Origin: Anisodus tanguticus
Lineage: Eukaryota; Streptophyta; Magnoliopsida; Solanales; Solanaceae
DNA: 64,000 nucleotides
Assembly (NCBI GenBank): GCA_034509755.1
Contig: CM067543.1
Location: 16,368,954 to 16,432,953 of the forward strand
Reading direction: 5' to 3'
Made by a program: the position numbers and the translations under genes. The notes beneath the pieces were generated by a model that saw only the letters and a program-made list of their open reading frames with translations, ran no database searches and was not told where the DNA came from. Positions 23,336 through 35,094 of the stretch are shown piece by piece. Positions within the stretch are counted from its first letter, which is position 1. Every line of letters starts with the position of its first letter.

Positions 23336-23491
23336 TATTACCAAGTGTAACATGTTTATATTTACCATATTTAGTGTTATGTAATTGGTAGAATTAGGAT
23401 CCCTTGTTGTATAATGATTCCACATTGTACACCTATATATATTTTTTATTAATGAGAAAGGCTCCCCAAGGGAGATTAATACAATCTTACA
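23336..23491 (+). repeat. 5' LTR of Copia-C
   Basis: It pairs with 27734-27895. It begins TATTACCAAG, where the intact end in the other LTR is TGTATTAGCAAG, and ends ATCTTACA. A TATA-like 'tatatatatttttt' lies near 23434. Confidence 0.8.
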
Positions 23492-23505
23492 TGGTATCAA
23501 GAACC
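23492..23505 (+). promoter_or_regulatory. Primer binding site of Copia-C
   Basis: TGGTATCAAGAACC directly after the LTR, a variant of the initiator-Met complement. Confidence 0.75.
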
Positions 23506-23589
23506 AAAATTCTATTCCTACCCTAAACCCCTAAATTGGCCGCCCTTCCCCTTCTATTTTTCCGGCGCCAAACCGGCCATTACCACCGG

Positions 23590-23830
23590 TATACCACCGG
23601 TATACCACCGATATACACTGATATACACCTCGTATACATCAAACTAGACCTCCACGGCCTAGTATACCTCTGATATATCACCAATATATGGTCCTATTCC
23701 CTTTAATAAATCTCCAACAGGTTGTATACTACTGGTATACAGCTTCTTGAAGCTGATATACACTTCATATACTGCTAAAACTGCCCGTATACAGCCTCCC
23801 TAAAGCCGATATACACCTCGTATACGGACA
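23590..23830 (+). repeat. Irregular array of GGTATAC/GATATAC words
   Basis: 'GTATAC' or 'GATATAC' recurs roughly every 10-30 bp (for example 'accggtataccaccggtatacc' and later 'gatatacacctcgtatac'). It lies where gag should be and does not read as protein in any frame. Confidence 0.7.
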
Positions 23831-24179
23831 GTTCTGCCTCCCCCCCACCCAAAGTTTTTTCTTCCGGCGGACACCACCCTTGGTGGATTTTCTAGCAGCA
23901 GTGAGCACACACAGTGGGCCTAGGCCTCCGGCAGCTTCCTCAGAGCCTGCAGCCCATATCTCCAATTGGATTTTTCATCGGCCCAGCAGCCTGGGCTCAA
24001 CACCGCTGGGCCAGCCATCAGGCCCTAATGCCCGCAACCCATCAACGGCCCAATAGTCTGGGCACACCAACAACAGGCCACAACCTTTCGGCCCACTATC
24101 CTAGAGCCCAGTAGTCCGCTCCAGACCTTCCCCAATCCAGTTTGGGCCAGGCTTTCGGCACATTGACTCTTCGGAAGCC

Positions 24180-24400
24180 CGATAATGCGTGATAAATGGA
24201 TACGGACACCACATCTCACCTCACCAATAATTCCGGTAACCTTCCTCAACTACGTACTTTAAATACTCCACAATCCATTCTGGTTGGAAACGGTCACCGC
24301 ATTCTAATTCAAGGTTTTGGCCACACTCTCACCCCACCACCGCATCCCCACTTCTCCCTAAATAACGTTCTCTATGCCCCAAAAATTTGCTATAGATAAT
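24180..24400 (+). pseudogene. Copia-C protease remnant
   Basis: It has DTDTTSHLTNNSG (normally DTGAT/S-H-M) and ILVGNGHRILIQGFGH, then LNNVLYAPKI. These are protease motifs of the copia pol N-terminus. The catalytic Gly is replaced by Asp (DTD). Confidence 0.75.
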
Positions 24401-24489
24401 TCCATCTTAATTAACTTTGACCCGTTTGGGTTTCTCAAATGGACCTCCGTACCAGGAAACTCCTTACACGATGCAATAGTAAAGGGGAA

Positions 24490-25450
24490 TTCTATCCTTT
24501 CCTAACCACGTCCGCTGACAGTGTCACCCCTCCCGCATCTCTAATTGACAAAGTCACTCCTCTCACAGCCTTAGCAACAATCTTTCTGTCTACCTGGACA
24601 CAATAGACTTGGACATCCCGAAGCCCTGTTTTTAATTTTCTTTGGAACAATAATTTAATTAATTGTTCTAGTGGGAAACCTGCCCAACAATGTTTGTCTT
24701 GCCCTCTAGGCAAACACGTTCGCCTTTCTTTTCAGTCTTCTTTAAATGTTACGTTTTCTCCATTTGATATTGTTCATGCAGATTTACGGATATCTCCTGT
24801 TATTAGTTCACTGGGTCATAAATTTATCTTGTGTTGTTACATGACTTTTCGCACTTTATATGGATTTACCCTCTAAAGTTCAAGTCTGAAGTCTATACCA
24901 AGTTTCTTGAGTTTCATAACTTTATCAAAACACAATTTGAAAAATCCATAAAATCATTTCAATGTGATAACGGTCGCGAGTTTAATAATTCCGCATTTCA
25001 TAATTTTTGCACCAATAATGGCATGATCTTCCCTTCTCCTATCCCCACACCTCACCCCAAAACGGAAAAACCGAATGAATCATTTGTTCTATCAACAACA
25101 TGGTTCGTACATTTCTTTTTCATGCCTCTCTCCCTCCATCGTTCTGGGTCTATACAGTCAAAATGGTAGAATATATCCTTAATATTTTACCTACCATACT
25201 CTTCACAACAAAACCCCCACCGAAATTCTCTACCGTCGGATCCCCTCATATGACAACCTTAAATTTTTGGTTGCCTGTGCTACCCGAACCTTGCCTCCAC
25301 TGTCCCTCATAAATTAGCACCTCGTACCACCCCGTGTGTCTTCGTAGTCATTCCTTCTAATCATAGGGGCTATCTGTGTTATAACTTGTCCACTCATAAA
25401 ATTCATGTCTCTCGCCACATCACGTTTGACGAGACCACATTCTCGTTTTC
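24490..25450 (+). pseudogene. Copia-C integrase remnant
   Basis: It includes SCPLGKHVRLSF (zinc-binding end), FDIVHADLRISPVISSLGHK (first catalytic Asp), FQCDNGREFNN (second Asp), a degenerate NE stretch, and the C-terminal HKIHVSRHITFDETTF. At least three frame changes separate the pieces. Confidence 0.75.
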
Positions 25451-26230
25451 GAACACCAAAAATTCTGAAAACCAGACTATACATTCCTTGACGAGTCTGA
25501 CATCTCCCCCGTCATTCTCAGGGAATTGTGCCAATCAGACACCACCAAATTCAATACGCCACCCACTGCCACATCACTGTCGATTGCCACCACCGTCGGC
25601 AATCGGACCCATCTCTATACCTTCACCCATTGCCACCACCACAGGGTCACCTCCTGCATCTCTGCCTTCTTTCCGGTCTCTGTCTTTATCACCGCCGATT
25701 GCCACCACCACCACCGGCAATTGGCCTCCATCTCTATACCTTCACCGATACCCCTCCCCGTTGTTGTAGCGTCTCCACATCACCACCCCTATGCCGCATC
25801 CACTCCAACCACCGGCACCTACCTCGCAGCCCCGACTTATCACCGACCAACTCAAAATCTGGTCCCTTCCCACCTCCGACAAAATACCCCACACTCTCAT
25901 CCTCAGGGGACCTCGATTCACAGACACCGACACCGACAAAACCCCTCCCAACCACTACACCTGCCATCGACCCACCCAAATCACCGACACCACCACTAAC
26001 CACAGATACCAATCACCACTCAACCACTCTACCCCAAATTCCTATTCCACACACCGTCACTGCACCAAACCAGTCTACAAACCCGATAGTTCACCCGACC
26101 CAACAACCCAAAACCATACCCAGACAACACCCTCACACTATATGAAAACCCGTGTCCAACACAGGATTTTCAAACCCAGAGTCCAATTTAACCTGTCTAC
26201 CCAAACCATTTCCTTAATTCCCAAAATTAC
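25450..26230 (+). pseudogene. Copia-C integrase-RT linker, Pro/His/Thr-rich
   Basis: Low-complexity C-rich sequence gives long open frames in three phases, all of biased composition. Copia elements carry such variable Ser/Pro/Thr linkers between integrase and RT. No independent function is visible. Confidence 0.6.
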
Positions 26231-27218
26231 CCAAATTAGACATGAATTGGAATGCGGCCATGTGTGAGGGGTTTAATGCGTTAACGAAATAGCATACTTG
26301 GGATTTGGTTCCTCGACCGGAGGGGGTGAATATGATCCACTGCATGTGGCTTATTCGTCACAAGTATAGAGACAGTAGTGACCTAGAAAGATATAAGGCA
26401 AGGCTTATGGCAAATGGTACTAATCAGCAGGCGGGCATTAATTATGGTGAGACATTCAGTCCAGTTGTTAAACCGGCCATAAATCATACAGTCCTGAGCA
26501 TCGTTATGGGTAAGCATTGGCCGATTCATCAACTTGATGTAAAAAATGTCTTTCTACATGGGGATTTAAAAGAAAATGTCTACATGCACCAGCCGCCCGA
26601 TTTTGTCCATCTATCCACCCCTCAATATGTCTGTCATCTCCGTAAGTCACTTTATGGTTTGAAACAGGCCCCTCGAGCGTGGTATGATCGTTTTGCACAG
26701 TACATATACAAATTAAGTTTACATGCAGCAAGTATGATAATTCTCTGTTTACTTTCCATGGAGGCAGTAACATTGCTTATTTATTGTTATATGTGGATGA
26801 TATTGTTCTTACTGCTTCTTCCGATGTGTTGAAAAATAAGATAATTGCACTGCTCAAAACTGAATTTGCTATAACTGACTTGGGGAAGTTGAGCTATTTT
26901 TTGGAGATTTCAGTGACTAGATTTGCAGATACTATATTTCTTTGTCAGCATAAGTATGCAGAGGAGATTGTGTGCATGGCTAAAATGGCAAATTGCAAGA
27001 TCATGACTACTTCAGTTGACTCTAAATCAAAGCTCAATGCTTTGGATGGTAATCTAGTATCAGATCCCATTCTATACAAGAGTCTTGTTGGATCACTACA
27101 ATACCTTACTTTCACCAGACTTGATATTGCTTATGTTATTCAGCAGATATGCTTATTCATGCATGCCCTCAGGAGAGCCTCATTTTACTGCCCTCAATTG
27201 TATCATTCAATATGTTAA
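26231..27218 (+). pseudogene. Copia-C reverse transcriptase
   Basis: 26305-26720 gives LVPRPEGVNMIHCMW, YKARLMANG, GETFSPVVKPA, HQLDVKNVFLHGDLKENVYM and SLYGLKQAPRAWYDRF. A frameshift near 26720-26780 follows, then LYVDDIVLTASSD (the YVDD catalytic site, 26787-26825), ITDLGKLSYFLEISV and YKSLVGSLQYLTFTRLD. The catalytic Asp pair is intact but the ORF is broken. Confidence 0.85.
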
Positions 27219-27720
27219 GGTCACACTTGATTATGGATTACATCTCTACCCCTCAGCACTGACCAGGTTGTATCATATACGGATGCTGATTGGGCAGGCT
27301 GTTCGGATACGCGACGATCCACCTCAGGCTATTGTGTGTTCTTAGGGGATAACCTCATTTCTTGGTCAGCCAAGAGACAAGCCACATTATCCCGTTCGAG
27401 TGCAGAAGCAGAATACAGAGGTGTTGCTAATATTGTTGCTGAGATCTGCTGCTCCGAAACATTTTTTTGGAGCTTCAGTATCCTCTCCGTAAGACGTCTT
27501 TGGTCTATTGCGATAACATATCCGCTATATATCTATCTCATCATCCGGTTCAGCATCAACAAACCAAGCACATTGAGATGGACATCCATTTGTTCGTGAG
27601 AAGGTTGCGCTCGGTCATGTCAAGACATTGCATGTGCCTTCTTCATATCAATATGCGGATATATTCACAAAGGGCCTTTCTAGACTTCAGATCCAGTCTT
27701 AGCGTTCGGCCTCCTTCTGC
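27219..27720 (+). pseudogene. Copia-C RNase H
   Basis: It contains the DYGLHLYP segment, then ISWSAKRQATLSRSSAEAEYRGVAN (27350-27440), YCDNISAIYLSHHPVQHQQTKHIEMDIH and a degenerate end near 27700 before the 3' LTR. The frame changes twice. Confidence 0.8.
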
Positions 27721-27733
27721 TCCGACTGAGGAG

Positions 27734-27895
27734 TGTATTAGCAAGTGTACCATGTTTATATTTACCATATTTAGTGTTATGTAATTATGGTAGAATTAGG
27801 ATCCCTTGTTGTATAAGAATTCTATATTGTACACTTATATATATATTTTGTATTAATAAGAAAGACTCTCCAAGGGAGATTAATATAATCTTACA
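27734..27895 (+). repeat. 3' LTR of Copia-C
   Basis: TGTATTAGCAAG...ATCTTACA, preceded by the purine tract GACTGAGGAG and followed by the TSD CAAAG. Confidence 0.85.
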
Positions 27896-27900
27896 CAAAG

Positions 27901-28574
27901 TTATAGTCCACTATTGTCTCTTGAGCAACTTTTAAATAGGATAACGTAAGAAAGTAGATATTAGTAATAGTTTTTTATGTTAGGCGCGATAGTTAACATC
28001 GTAAGATATGTGTACTTGTAATTAAGTGATATGCCATTAGCTGCTCGCAAGATCAAAACCTTATATCTTATAAGGATATGATGTGAGAATTAATATTGAT
28101 TAGTTATTCAATTTTTGTTTATATTCAAAAATTAAATCTCAGTAACATAGCCCTCCAAACAACACCACCGTCACAGGAAAAAAAAGGCGTGCATATCAAC
28201 AACCAATACGTATGTAAACTAAAATAACACCATTAACAATCTGGAACAGAATATTTACCATAAATATCATGTGTGAGTACGCATTATTCTGATCCACAGC
28301 CTCTAGGCTAACATCTATGTATTAAGAGGTTGGGACAATAAAAAAATGGTTATTGTCATGGAAAATATATCAAAAAACTAATATCTCTATGCTTTGGGAT
28401 TTCACAAATATAACTCGACATAAACATACCAGCAAAACGTGCATTTGCCGCATTACTTTATAGACGTAAAAAATAATTTTGGCATTCTACATATGAATAG
28501 GGTTCAAATGAATGTTCTTCTGATACCCTAGCTTCGCCCATGCCTGCACAGAGAAAAAAAAGAAACTAATAGAT
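27901..28574. other. Spacer between Copia-C and Copia-D, nothing recognised
   Basis: AT-rich, no ORF or repeat with a clear identity. Confidence 0.5.
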
Positions 28575-28579
28575 GTATT

Positions 28580-28863
28580 TATTAAATATACACAATATAC
28601 ATGTGTATATTGTGTATATTGGTCTCGGATTTGGCTGATTATTGTGTATAATTTATGATAAATATTTAGTATCCTAGTTTAGGTAATGTTGTAATATAAT
28701 TAGTATTGTATTACCATAATTATTGTATTACCATAAATGTATAGTTAGAGTAGAATAAGGTTTTAGGAATAGAATAGGAATAGGATTCTCCTATTATGAA
28801 AATATGTAACTTGTATATATAGCCTTTCAATTAATGAAAATAATCAAGGGATTATTTCTTTCA
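28580..28863 (+). repeat. 5' LTR of Copia-D
   Basis: It starts TATTAAATATACAC (TGTTAAAT in the other LTR) and ends TTTCTTTCA. A perfect 17 bp inverted repeat with a 2 bp centre lies at 28585-28620. A TATA-like 'tgtatatatagcc' is near 28812. Confidence 0.9.
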
Positions 28864-28876
28864 TGGTATCAAGAGT
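28864..28876 (+). promoter_or_regulatory. Primer binding site of Copia-D
   Basis: TGGTATCAAGAGT immediately after the LTR, an initiator-Met-like PBS. Confidence 0.8.
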
Positions 28877-29029
28877 CTAGGTTTATTTTTCTCTCCCAAA
28901 TTCACCACTTTTTCCGTCGAAATCCCTAGCCAAAATCCGAGACCTTGCTCTCGAGTTTCATGCTGACGAGAACCTCCTCCTTCCAAAAAATTTCTCCCTA
29001 ATCCCCCAATCACATATTGTTCTATCAAT

Positions 29030-29640
29030 AAGTCTACATTCCGGAATATTTTTCATCCTGCCCTTACAGTTTCTAACATCAAGAATAACATCCCTCTTGT
29101 TCTTGAAATAGAAAACGTCCAATATGCGATGTGGGCCGAATTGTTCAAAATTCACACATGATCGCATCAAGTCATCCATCACATAATCCCCGCGCTCCTG
29201 AGGATACGGAGGTGCCAAAACGCGAGGATGATCCTAAGTTGTGGACGACTATTGATGCTACCGTCCTTCAGTGGATACATTCCACCATATCTACCGACCT
29301 TTTGCAAAAAATTATTGAGCCTGACGCTACGGCACTGGCAACTTGGGATAGACTGCATGATATATTCCAAGATAATCAAAATTGTAGAGCCGTTACCCTT
29401 GAGTAGGATTTCTCCCACGTCACTATGGAAGATCTTCCTAATGTTTCGGCTTATTGCAAAAGATTAAAGGAATTGGCGGACCAACTTTGCAACGTTGGCG
29501 CGCCGGTTTCGAATGATCGTTTGGTCCTCCAAATGGTTTCCGGCCTCTCCGAGGCCTATAGTGTCTGGGAACGCTTCTTCGGCAAAGCAATCCGCTTCCG
29601 CAATTTTATCAGGCGCGTTCTATGCTTACACTAGAAGAAG
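29030..29640 (+). pseudogene. Copia-D gag
   Basis: Pieces read ENVQYAMWAELFKIH (29110-29155), LQWIHSTISTDLLQKII, TALATWDRLHDIFQDNQNCR, then after a stop MEDLPNVSAYCKRLKELADQL and SNDRLVLQMVSGLSEAYSV. This is the UBN2-type copia Gag. An Asn/Gly/Gln-rich tail follows to about 30050 in mixed frames, where a zinc knuckle would be expected but none is seen. Confidence 0.8.
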
Positions 29641-30149
29641 CAGGCATGGTGAAACGAGCGGCTACCGGTACTAGTCCCGTAGTCATGATGACCGAGTCCA
29701 CGGTGTATCTTACCGGTTCCAACAACTCGGGCCAAAATCGCAACAACGGTGGCGGCAAAAAGGATTGAAATAAGAAAAATAATGGCAAAAACTGCGACGG
29801 CAACAACGACGGCAGCCGGCAGAATGGTGGTAGCGGTGGGGGTCTTCGCGGTGGTCAGCAGCAGCAGCAACAGTTCTAGGGCCCACAATAGGCCCCTATA
29901 CAGTGGCAGTGGGCCCCACAACAGCAGTTTGGGCCCAGCCAGTTTACCTCTTAACGGCGGTATCCAGCCCAGCAACAGTCCAGGCCCAATTTAGCTTTGG
30001 TCCAAGATTCTGACCAACGAGCCTAGGCCGAGACCGCAAGCAGGGGTGCTTGGGCCTCGGCCCCCGGAAGCCCATCACATAGCGGCACCCACACCTACCG
30101 ACATCGAAGCTGCAATGTACATGCTTGGTCTAAATCCACCGGACCAAAA

Positions 30150-30348
30150 TTGATATATGGACACCGGGGCCACTACCCACATGACATCCGATTCAAGTAC
30201 GCTCTCGTCTTATTCCAATTTGAGCAACCCCCGCGGTATAATTGTTGGTAATGGTAATTCTATTCCAATTCGTGGTTATGGTCATAAAACGTTGTCTTCC
30301 ACCCATCCACCCCTTATCTTGAAAAATACCCTTCATGCCCCAAATTGA
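30150..30348 (+). pseudogene. Copia-D protease
   Basis: MDTGATTHMTSDSSTLS carries an intact DTGA catalytic motif. GIIVGNGNSIPIRGYGH and LKNTLHAPN follow. The ORF is interrupted at 30346 before the GAG-pre-integrase part. Confidence 0.8.
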
Positions 30349-31440
30349 TTAAAAATTTAGTGTCTGTCCGTAAATTCACTACTGACAATTCTGTTTCTAT
30401 TAAATTTGATCCATTTGGTTTCTCTGTGAAGGATTTCAAGACTGGGAGTCCTCTCATGATGTGTGATAGTAGGGAAGATCTTTATCCTATCACACTCAGT
30501 TCCGGTCCATCGAGTCAAACCCTGCCGTCAGCTTTTACAGCCATTTCTCCTTCCTTATGGCATGCTCATCTTGGTCATCCGGGGTTCTCTATTTTGTCAT
30601 CTTTAGATAAAAATAGTTTTATTTCATGTAAGGGTACGAGTCGTACTCAAAATTGTCAATTTTGTTCTCTAGGAAAAATTGTTAAGTTGCCGTTTGTAGA
30701 CTCCAAATCTCATACTTTAATGCCATTTGATATTATTCATAACGACTTATGGACGTCTCCTGTTCTTAGTTCGGTGGGTCATCGATATTATGTTCTCTTT
30801 TTGGATGATTATTCTAAGTTTTTATGGACATTTCCGAAAGCAAAAAATTCGTAAGTCTTTTCCGTCTTCCTAAAATTTAGAGCATTCATCATAACCCAAT
30901 TCGATCGAGAAATCAAAAATATTCAGTGTGATAATGCAAAGAATATGACAATGGGGTGTTTCGGGAATTCCGTGCTAATAATGGGATAAATTTTCATTTT
31001 TCTTGTCCTCATACATCTTCACAAAATGGGAAATTCAAACGCAAAATTCATTCCATAAATAACATTATTCGCACTCTATTAATCATGCTTCCGTACCCCC
31101 CATATTTTTGGCATCACGCTATTCAAATGGCTACATATCTCCTTAACATAATTCCTTTCAAAGGTCTGACATATTCTTCCCTCCTACAAATTTTATATAA
31201 TAAAACTCCTTCTTATTCTCATCTTCGGGTTTTTGGGTGTTTATGTTATCCGTTATTCCCATCTACCACAATTAACAAACTTCAGGCCCGGTCTACTTCG
31301 TGTGTATTTTTGGGTTTTCCATCTAATTATCGTGGCTACAAATGCTTTGATTTATCCTCTAATAAAATCATCATTAATCGCCATGTCATTTTTGATGAAT
31401 CCCAATTTCCATTTTCAAAAGATAATACTCCCGTGCCTAG
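30345..31440 (+). pseudogene. Copia-D integrase
   Basis: 30345-30854 holds LWHAHLGHPGFSILSSL, the zinc-binding CQFCSLGKIVKLPF and FDIIHNDLWTSPVLSSVGH (first catalytic Asp). 30900-31160 covers IQCDN (second Asp) and a degenerate SSQNGKFKRKIHSIN, where the expected Glu of NGxAER has changed. The C-terminal RVFGCLCYPLFP and SCVFLGFPSNYRGYKC run to 31440. Confidence 0.8.
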
Positions 31441-31859
31441 TTCATATAATTTTTTGGATGATAATATATCACATATGTTATTCAACATTTTTCGGACATA
31501 TCCCGCACCCCAAATTCTCCAGCGAGCCCACTGCCCGTTGCGTCTACAGTTCCGCATCCACTCCCAGTTTCCAGTTCTGGATTTGGGCCAAGGTCTATCC
31601 CAGTTTCCGTCACTGGCCCAGTTACCGAGCCCATTCCATCATCCGCCGATCTCGCGTCGCCTCCGCTTTCGATTCCAAATTGGGGCCAGCAGGCCCACTG
31701 CCTGCTGGCCGGTCATCCCCGAGCCCTGCAAATTCCCAAAATCCATCTAATTCTTCCTCGAGTCATAGACCGGTCACTCGTAGTCAACAATGTGTTTTTA
31801 CACCAAAACGACATTTTAATTTACATTCTAATGTCTCTAAATCCCCCTTGCCCCATAAT

Positions 31860-32800
31860 CATGTGTCTGCCTTAAATGACTCGAATTGGAAAATTGCTAT
31901 GACTGATGAATATAATGCTCTTATAGATAATAAGACGTGGGAGTTGGTGCCCCGTCCATCTGGTATTAATATTATCAAGTCTATGTGGATTTTTGCTCAT
32001 AAGGAGAACTCCGATGGTTCATTTTCCCGACATAAGGCACGACTTGTGGGTGATGGTAAGACTCAGCATGTTGGTATTTATTGTGGTGAGACTTTTAGTC
32101 CGGTGGTCAAGCCGGCTACCATTCGCATCGTACTTGGCTTGGCTCTTTCGAAGGCATGGCCTATTCATCAGTTGGATGTCAAGAATGCTTTCCTACATGG
32201 TGATCTCAAGAAAACAGTCTTTATGCATCAGCAGTTAGGATTCAGGGATCCCAACCATCCTCATCATGTCTGTTTATTGAAGAAGTCCTTATATGGGCTG
32301 AAGCGCTCTCCCGTGGCTGGTATACAAGGTTTGCTGACTCTGTTTTGACTATTGGGTTCACTCACAGCAGGTCAGATAATTCCTTGTTCATCTACCGTTG
32401 TGGTTCGTCCTTGGCCTACATTCAGTTGTATGTGGATGATATCATTTTTACTGCCTCGTCCGATGTCTTACGCCAGTCTATCATGGTTATGCTCAGCTCT
32501 GAGTTTGCTATGAAAGACTTGGGGCCCTTGAGTGGGGATTGCTGTCACTCGTCATTCCGATTGCTTATTCTTGTGTCAACGGAAGTATGCAGCTGAGATC
32601 ATCGAGAGGGATGGGATGTCATCCTGTAAGTCCACTTCCACTCCAGTTGATACAAAACCTAAGCTAAGTGTCGCGGCCGGCGTCCCTTACGAGAATCCGA
32701 CCCGCTATCGCAGTCTTGCAGGGGCCCTTTAGTATCTTACCTTTACACGACCAGATATTACATATGTTGTCCAGCAGGTGTGTTTATTTATGCATGATCC
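31860..32800 (+). pseudogene. Copia-D reverse transcriptase
   Basis: 31880-32348 gives NWKIAMTDEYNALIDNKTW, RHKARLVGDGK, GETFSPVVKPA, HQLDVKNAFLHGDLKKTVFM and SLYGLKRSP. A frameshift near 32325 is followed by YVDDIIFTASSD (about 32430), MKDLGPL and a broken region to YRSLAGAL and the LTFTRPDI segment. Upstream 31440-31860 is a Ser/Pro-rich linker. Confidence 0.85.
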
Positions 32801-32829
32801 TATAGTTGAGCACATGAATGCCCTCAAAC

Positions 32830-33290
32830 GCATAATATTCGGTATATTCAGGGTACACTTGACTATGGTTACATTTATATTCTTCCTCGACGTCCACACT
32901 GGTCTCGTATACAGATGCTGATTGGGGTGGCTGTCCCGACACCAGACGGTCTACGTCAGGCTATTGTATATTTCTTGGAAACAACTTGGTCTCTTGGTCT
33001 GCAAAACATCAGTCGACTCTATCCCGCTCCAGTGCCGAGGCTGAATATCGAGGGGTAGCTAATGTGGTATCGGAATCATGTTGGTTACGTAATTTGCTTT
33101 TAGAACTTCATTGTCCCATTCAGAAGGCAATCTTGGTTTATTGCGATAATATTAGTGCCATCTACCTTTCTGGTAATCCGGTTCAGCACCAACGCACTAA
33201 ACATATCGAAATGGACATTCACTTTGTCCGTGAAAAGGTTGCTCGGGGCCAGGTACGTGTCAGTCATGTCCCGTCAAGATATTAAATTGC
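32830..33290 (+). pseudogene. Copia-D RNase H
   Basis: 32986-33285 reads VSWSAKHQSTLSRSSAEAEY, ESCWLRNLLLELHCPI, YCDNISAIYLSGNPVQHQRT and KHIEMDIHFVREKVARGQV, ending HVPSRY. The active-site DADWGG region just upstream (about 32915) is in another frame. Confidence 0.85.
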
Positions 33291-33384
33291 AGACATCTTT
33301 ACAAAGGGTCTTCCCGCGGTCCTTTTTGAAGATTTTAGGGACAGTCTCAGCGTTCGAAGACCGCCCGCTATGACTGCGGATGTG

Positions 33385-33652
33385 TGTTAAATATACACAA
33401 TATACATGTGTATATTGTGTATATTGGTCTCGGATTGGCTTTCGGATTTGACTGATTATTGTGTAGAATTTATGGTAAATATTTAGTATCCTAGTTTAGG
33501 TAATGTTGTAATATAAGTAGTATTGTATTACCATAAATGTATAGTTAGAGTAGAATAAGGTTTTAGGAATATGATTCTCCTATTATGGAAATATGTAACT
33601 TGTATATATAGCCTTTCAATTAATGAAAATAATCAAAGGATTATTTCTTTCA
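33385..33652 (+). repeat. 3' LTR of Copia-D
   Basis: TGTTAAATATACAC...TTTCTTTCA, followed by the TSD GTATT. The same 36 bp palindromic structure as in the 5' LTR is at 33390-33425. Confidence 0.9.
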
Positions 33653-34084
33653 GTATTGTATTAGTACTTTATTTTTAACATATCTAAAACATGTTAAAGA
33701 AGATATTAAAAGAGTGAACTTTGATCGAGATACAAAATAAAGAATCAAGACGTAAAGAAAAAAATACCATATATTTGGAGATGAAGAATACGTTAAGTTG
33801 AAAAAATAAGATGATAAATATATTTTCGTCTCTATATTTGAGTATTTTGAAGGGTTGGTGGGGATTTAAGTCCTTATGTGATCAAGTTAATGAAGTGCTC
33901 TATTTGATTTCAAACTCCCAAAAATTAGTTTATTCTCTAACGTGAGTTAAGTTCAGTAGTAATAGCCTAATAGGAATACACTCCTAATGTGTGTTGAGTA
34001 ACGTTTCTAGCAGTAATAATAGGATAATATTACTAATTTATGTTGAGTAATTTAAGATTATGTTTCATAAGAAATAGGATTAGA

Positions 34085-34540
34085 ATTTATTAGGGGTATA
34101 AAAATCGTTCAATATTTGAAGAACATTTTGGTCAACCAACATTTATATTTATGTTGTTAAAATAATACTAGTCTCTATAGACGTGCGTTGCCATGTCAGT
34201 CTTTAGAAAATTTGTCATTCATTAGAAATTTTGTGTAAAAGATAATAAATTTTAATTGCATTAATACTAAAACACATGTAGTTGAACTATGCAATAGAAC
34301 TCTAAACGTGTTTTGCACGCTATTTCCTGCCCATCTTAATCATCGCAAAAAATATTAGATAATATTATTTCTAATTATATACATTTATTTTATGAGGTAC
34401 AAAAATATTAGTACAATATAACATTATATCCGCTTAATACTTCTTTGAAATTGATATTCTTGGTATATGTTTTTTTTTCTTCTCTTTCCGTACATGAAAA
34501 ATATGCTACTACTAAGGTAATCCAATATTAAGGATTAAGT
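34085..34540 (+). repeat. Dispersed repeat (longest copy)
   Basis: It starts with 'aaaatcgttcaatatttgaagaacattttggtcaaccaac' and includes 'actagtctctatag' and 'cttaatacttctttgaaattgatattcttgg'. Parts recur at 22395-22560, 22855-23010 and 35095-35190. No coding capacity or clear TIRs; class unknown. Confidence 0.6.
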
Positions 34541-35094
34541 GACCATATATATTAATTTATTATCATTTACGAATAGAAAACTGTTGAAAAATCATCTACA
34601 AATAATCTCTTTTTTTTATATTAAATATCATATTTATTAAAATTAATAACAAACAAAAGCAATTTAGAAAGCCGTTGGCTACGCTATTCTCAAAAGCAAA
34701 GAAGAAATTGGAAGATGGCAAAATCGTTGGAATTAAAACTTGAAATTGATTTTTGCCACCATAAGCTTAATAATTAAAGGTATTAGGAAAATCAGAATTA
34801 TCATTAGAATGCAGGTGGTAAGAAAATTAATAAATAAAAAAGCAAGCAGTAAATCTAAATGACTCAACCCGAAATAAACATGACCATTATAGTTAGAAGC
34901 AGACCAAAAGCTTGGCTGGCTGGTAGAATTGTGATGGTTTGGGATTCTCAGAAATAGGTTAGATTTGACGTTATAGCAAAAAATCTTAATTTAATTAGTT
35001 TGGGAATCGAAATTCAGAAGTAGAATTTCTTTAGAACTCTTTATTGAACTGTGATTTTTCTTGTTTACCAAAACAACCCATAGAAATATAGTAG

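Larger units (their letters stand above)
23336..27895 (+). mobile_element. Copia-C: short-LTR copia element lacking gag
   Basis: Two LTRs of about 160 bp (23336-23491 and 27734-27895) are flanked by the direct repeat CAAAG (23331-23335 and 27896-27900). The order is protease, integrase, RT, RNase H on the plus strand. No Gag domain is readable between the PBS and the protease. Pol resembles that of Copia-D, so they are probably members of related families. Multiple frameshifts are present. Confidence 0.85.
28580..33652 (+). mobile_element. Copia-D: copia element with all domains, decayed
   Basis: LTRs at 28580-28863 and 33385-33652, with direct repeats GTATT at 28575-28579 and 33653-33657. 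Gag, protease, integrase, RT and RNase H remnants follow in copia order. Stops and frameshifts occur in every domain. The LTRs are similar but differ by small indels: the 5' copy has an extra 'ccataattattgtatta' stretch, and the 3' copy has an extra 'ggctttcggatt'. Confidence 0.9.

Noticed and set aside
25386..26267. Long overlapping Pro/His/Thr-rich frames on both strands
   Set aside because: The C-rich low-complexity linker between integrase and RT of Copia-C leaves several frames open by chance.
29609..29994. Frames with Leu/Val- or Gly/Ser-rich protein on both strands
   Set aside because: Shadow frames of the repetitive Gag tail of Copia-D (AAC/GGC-rich).
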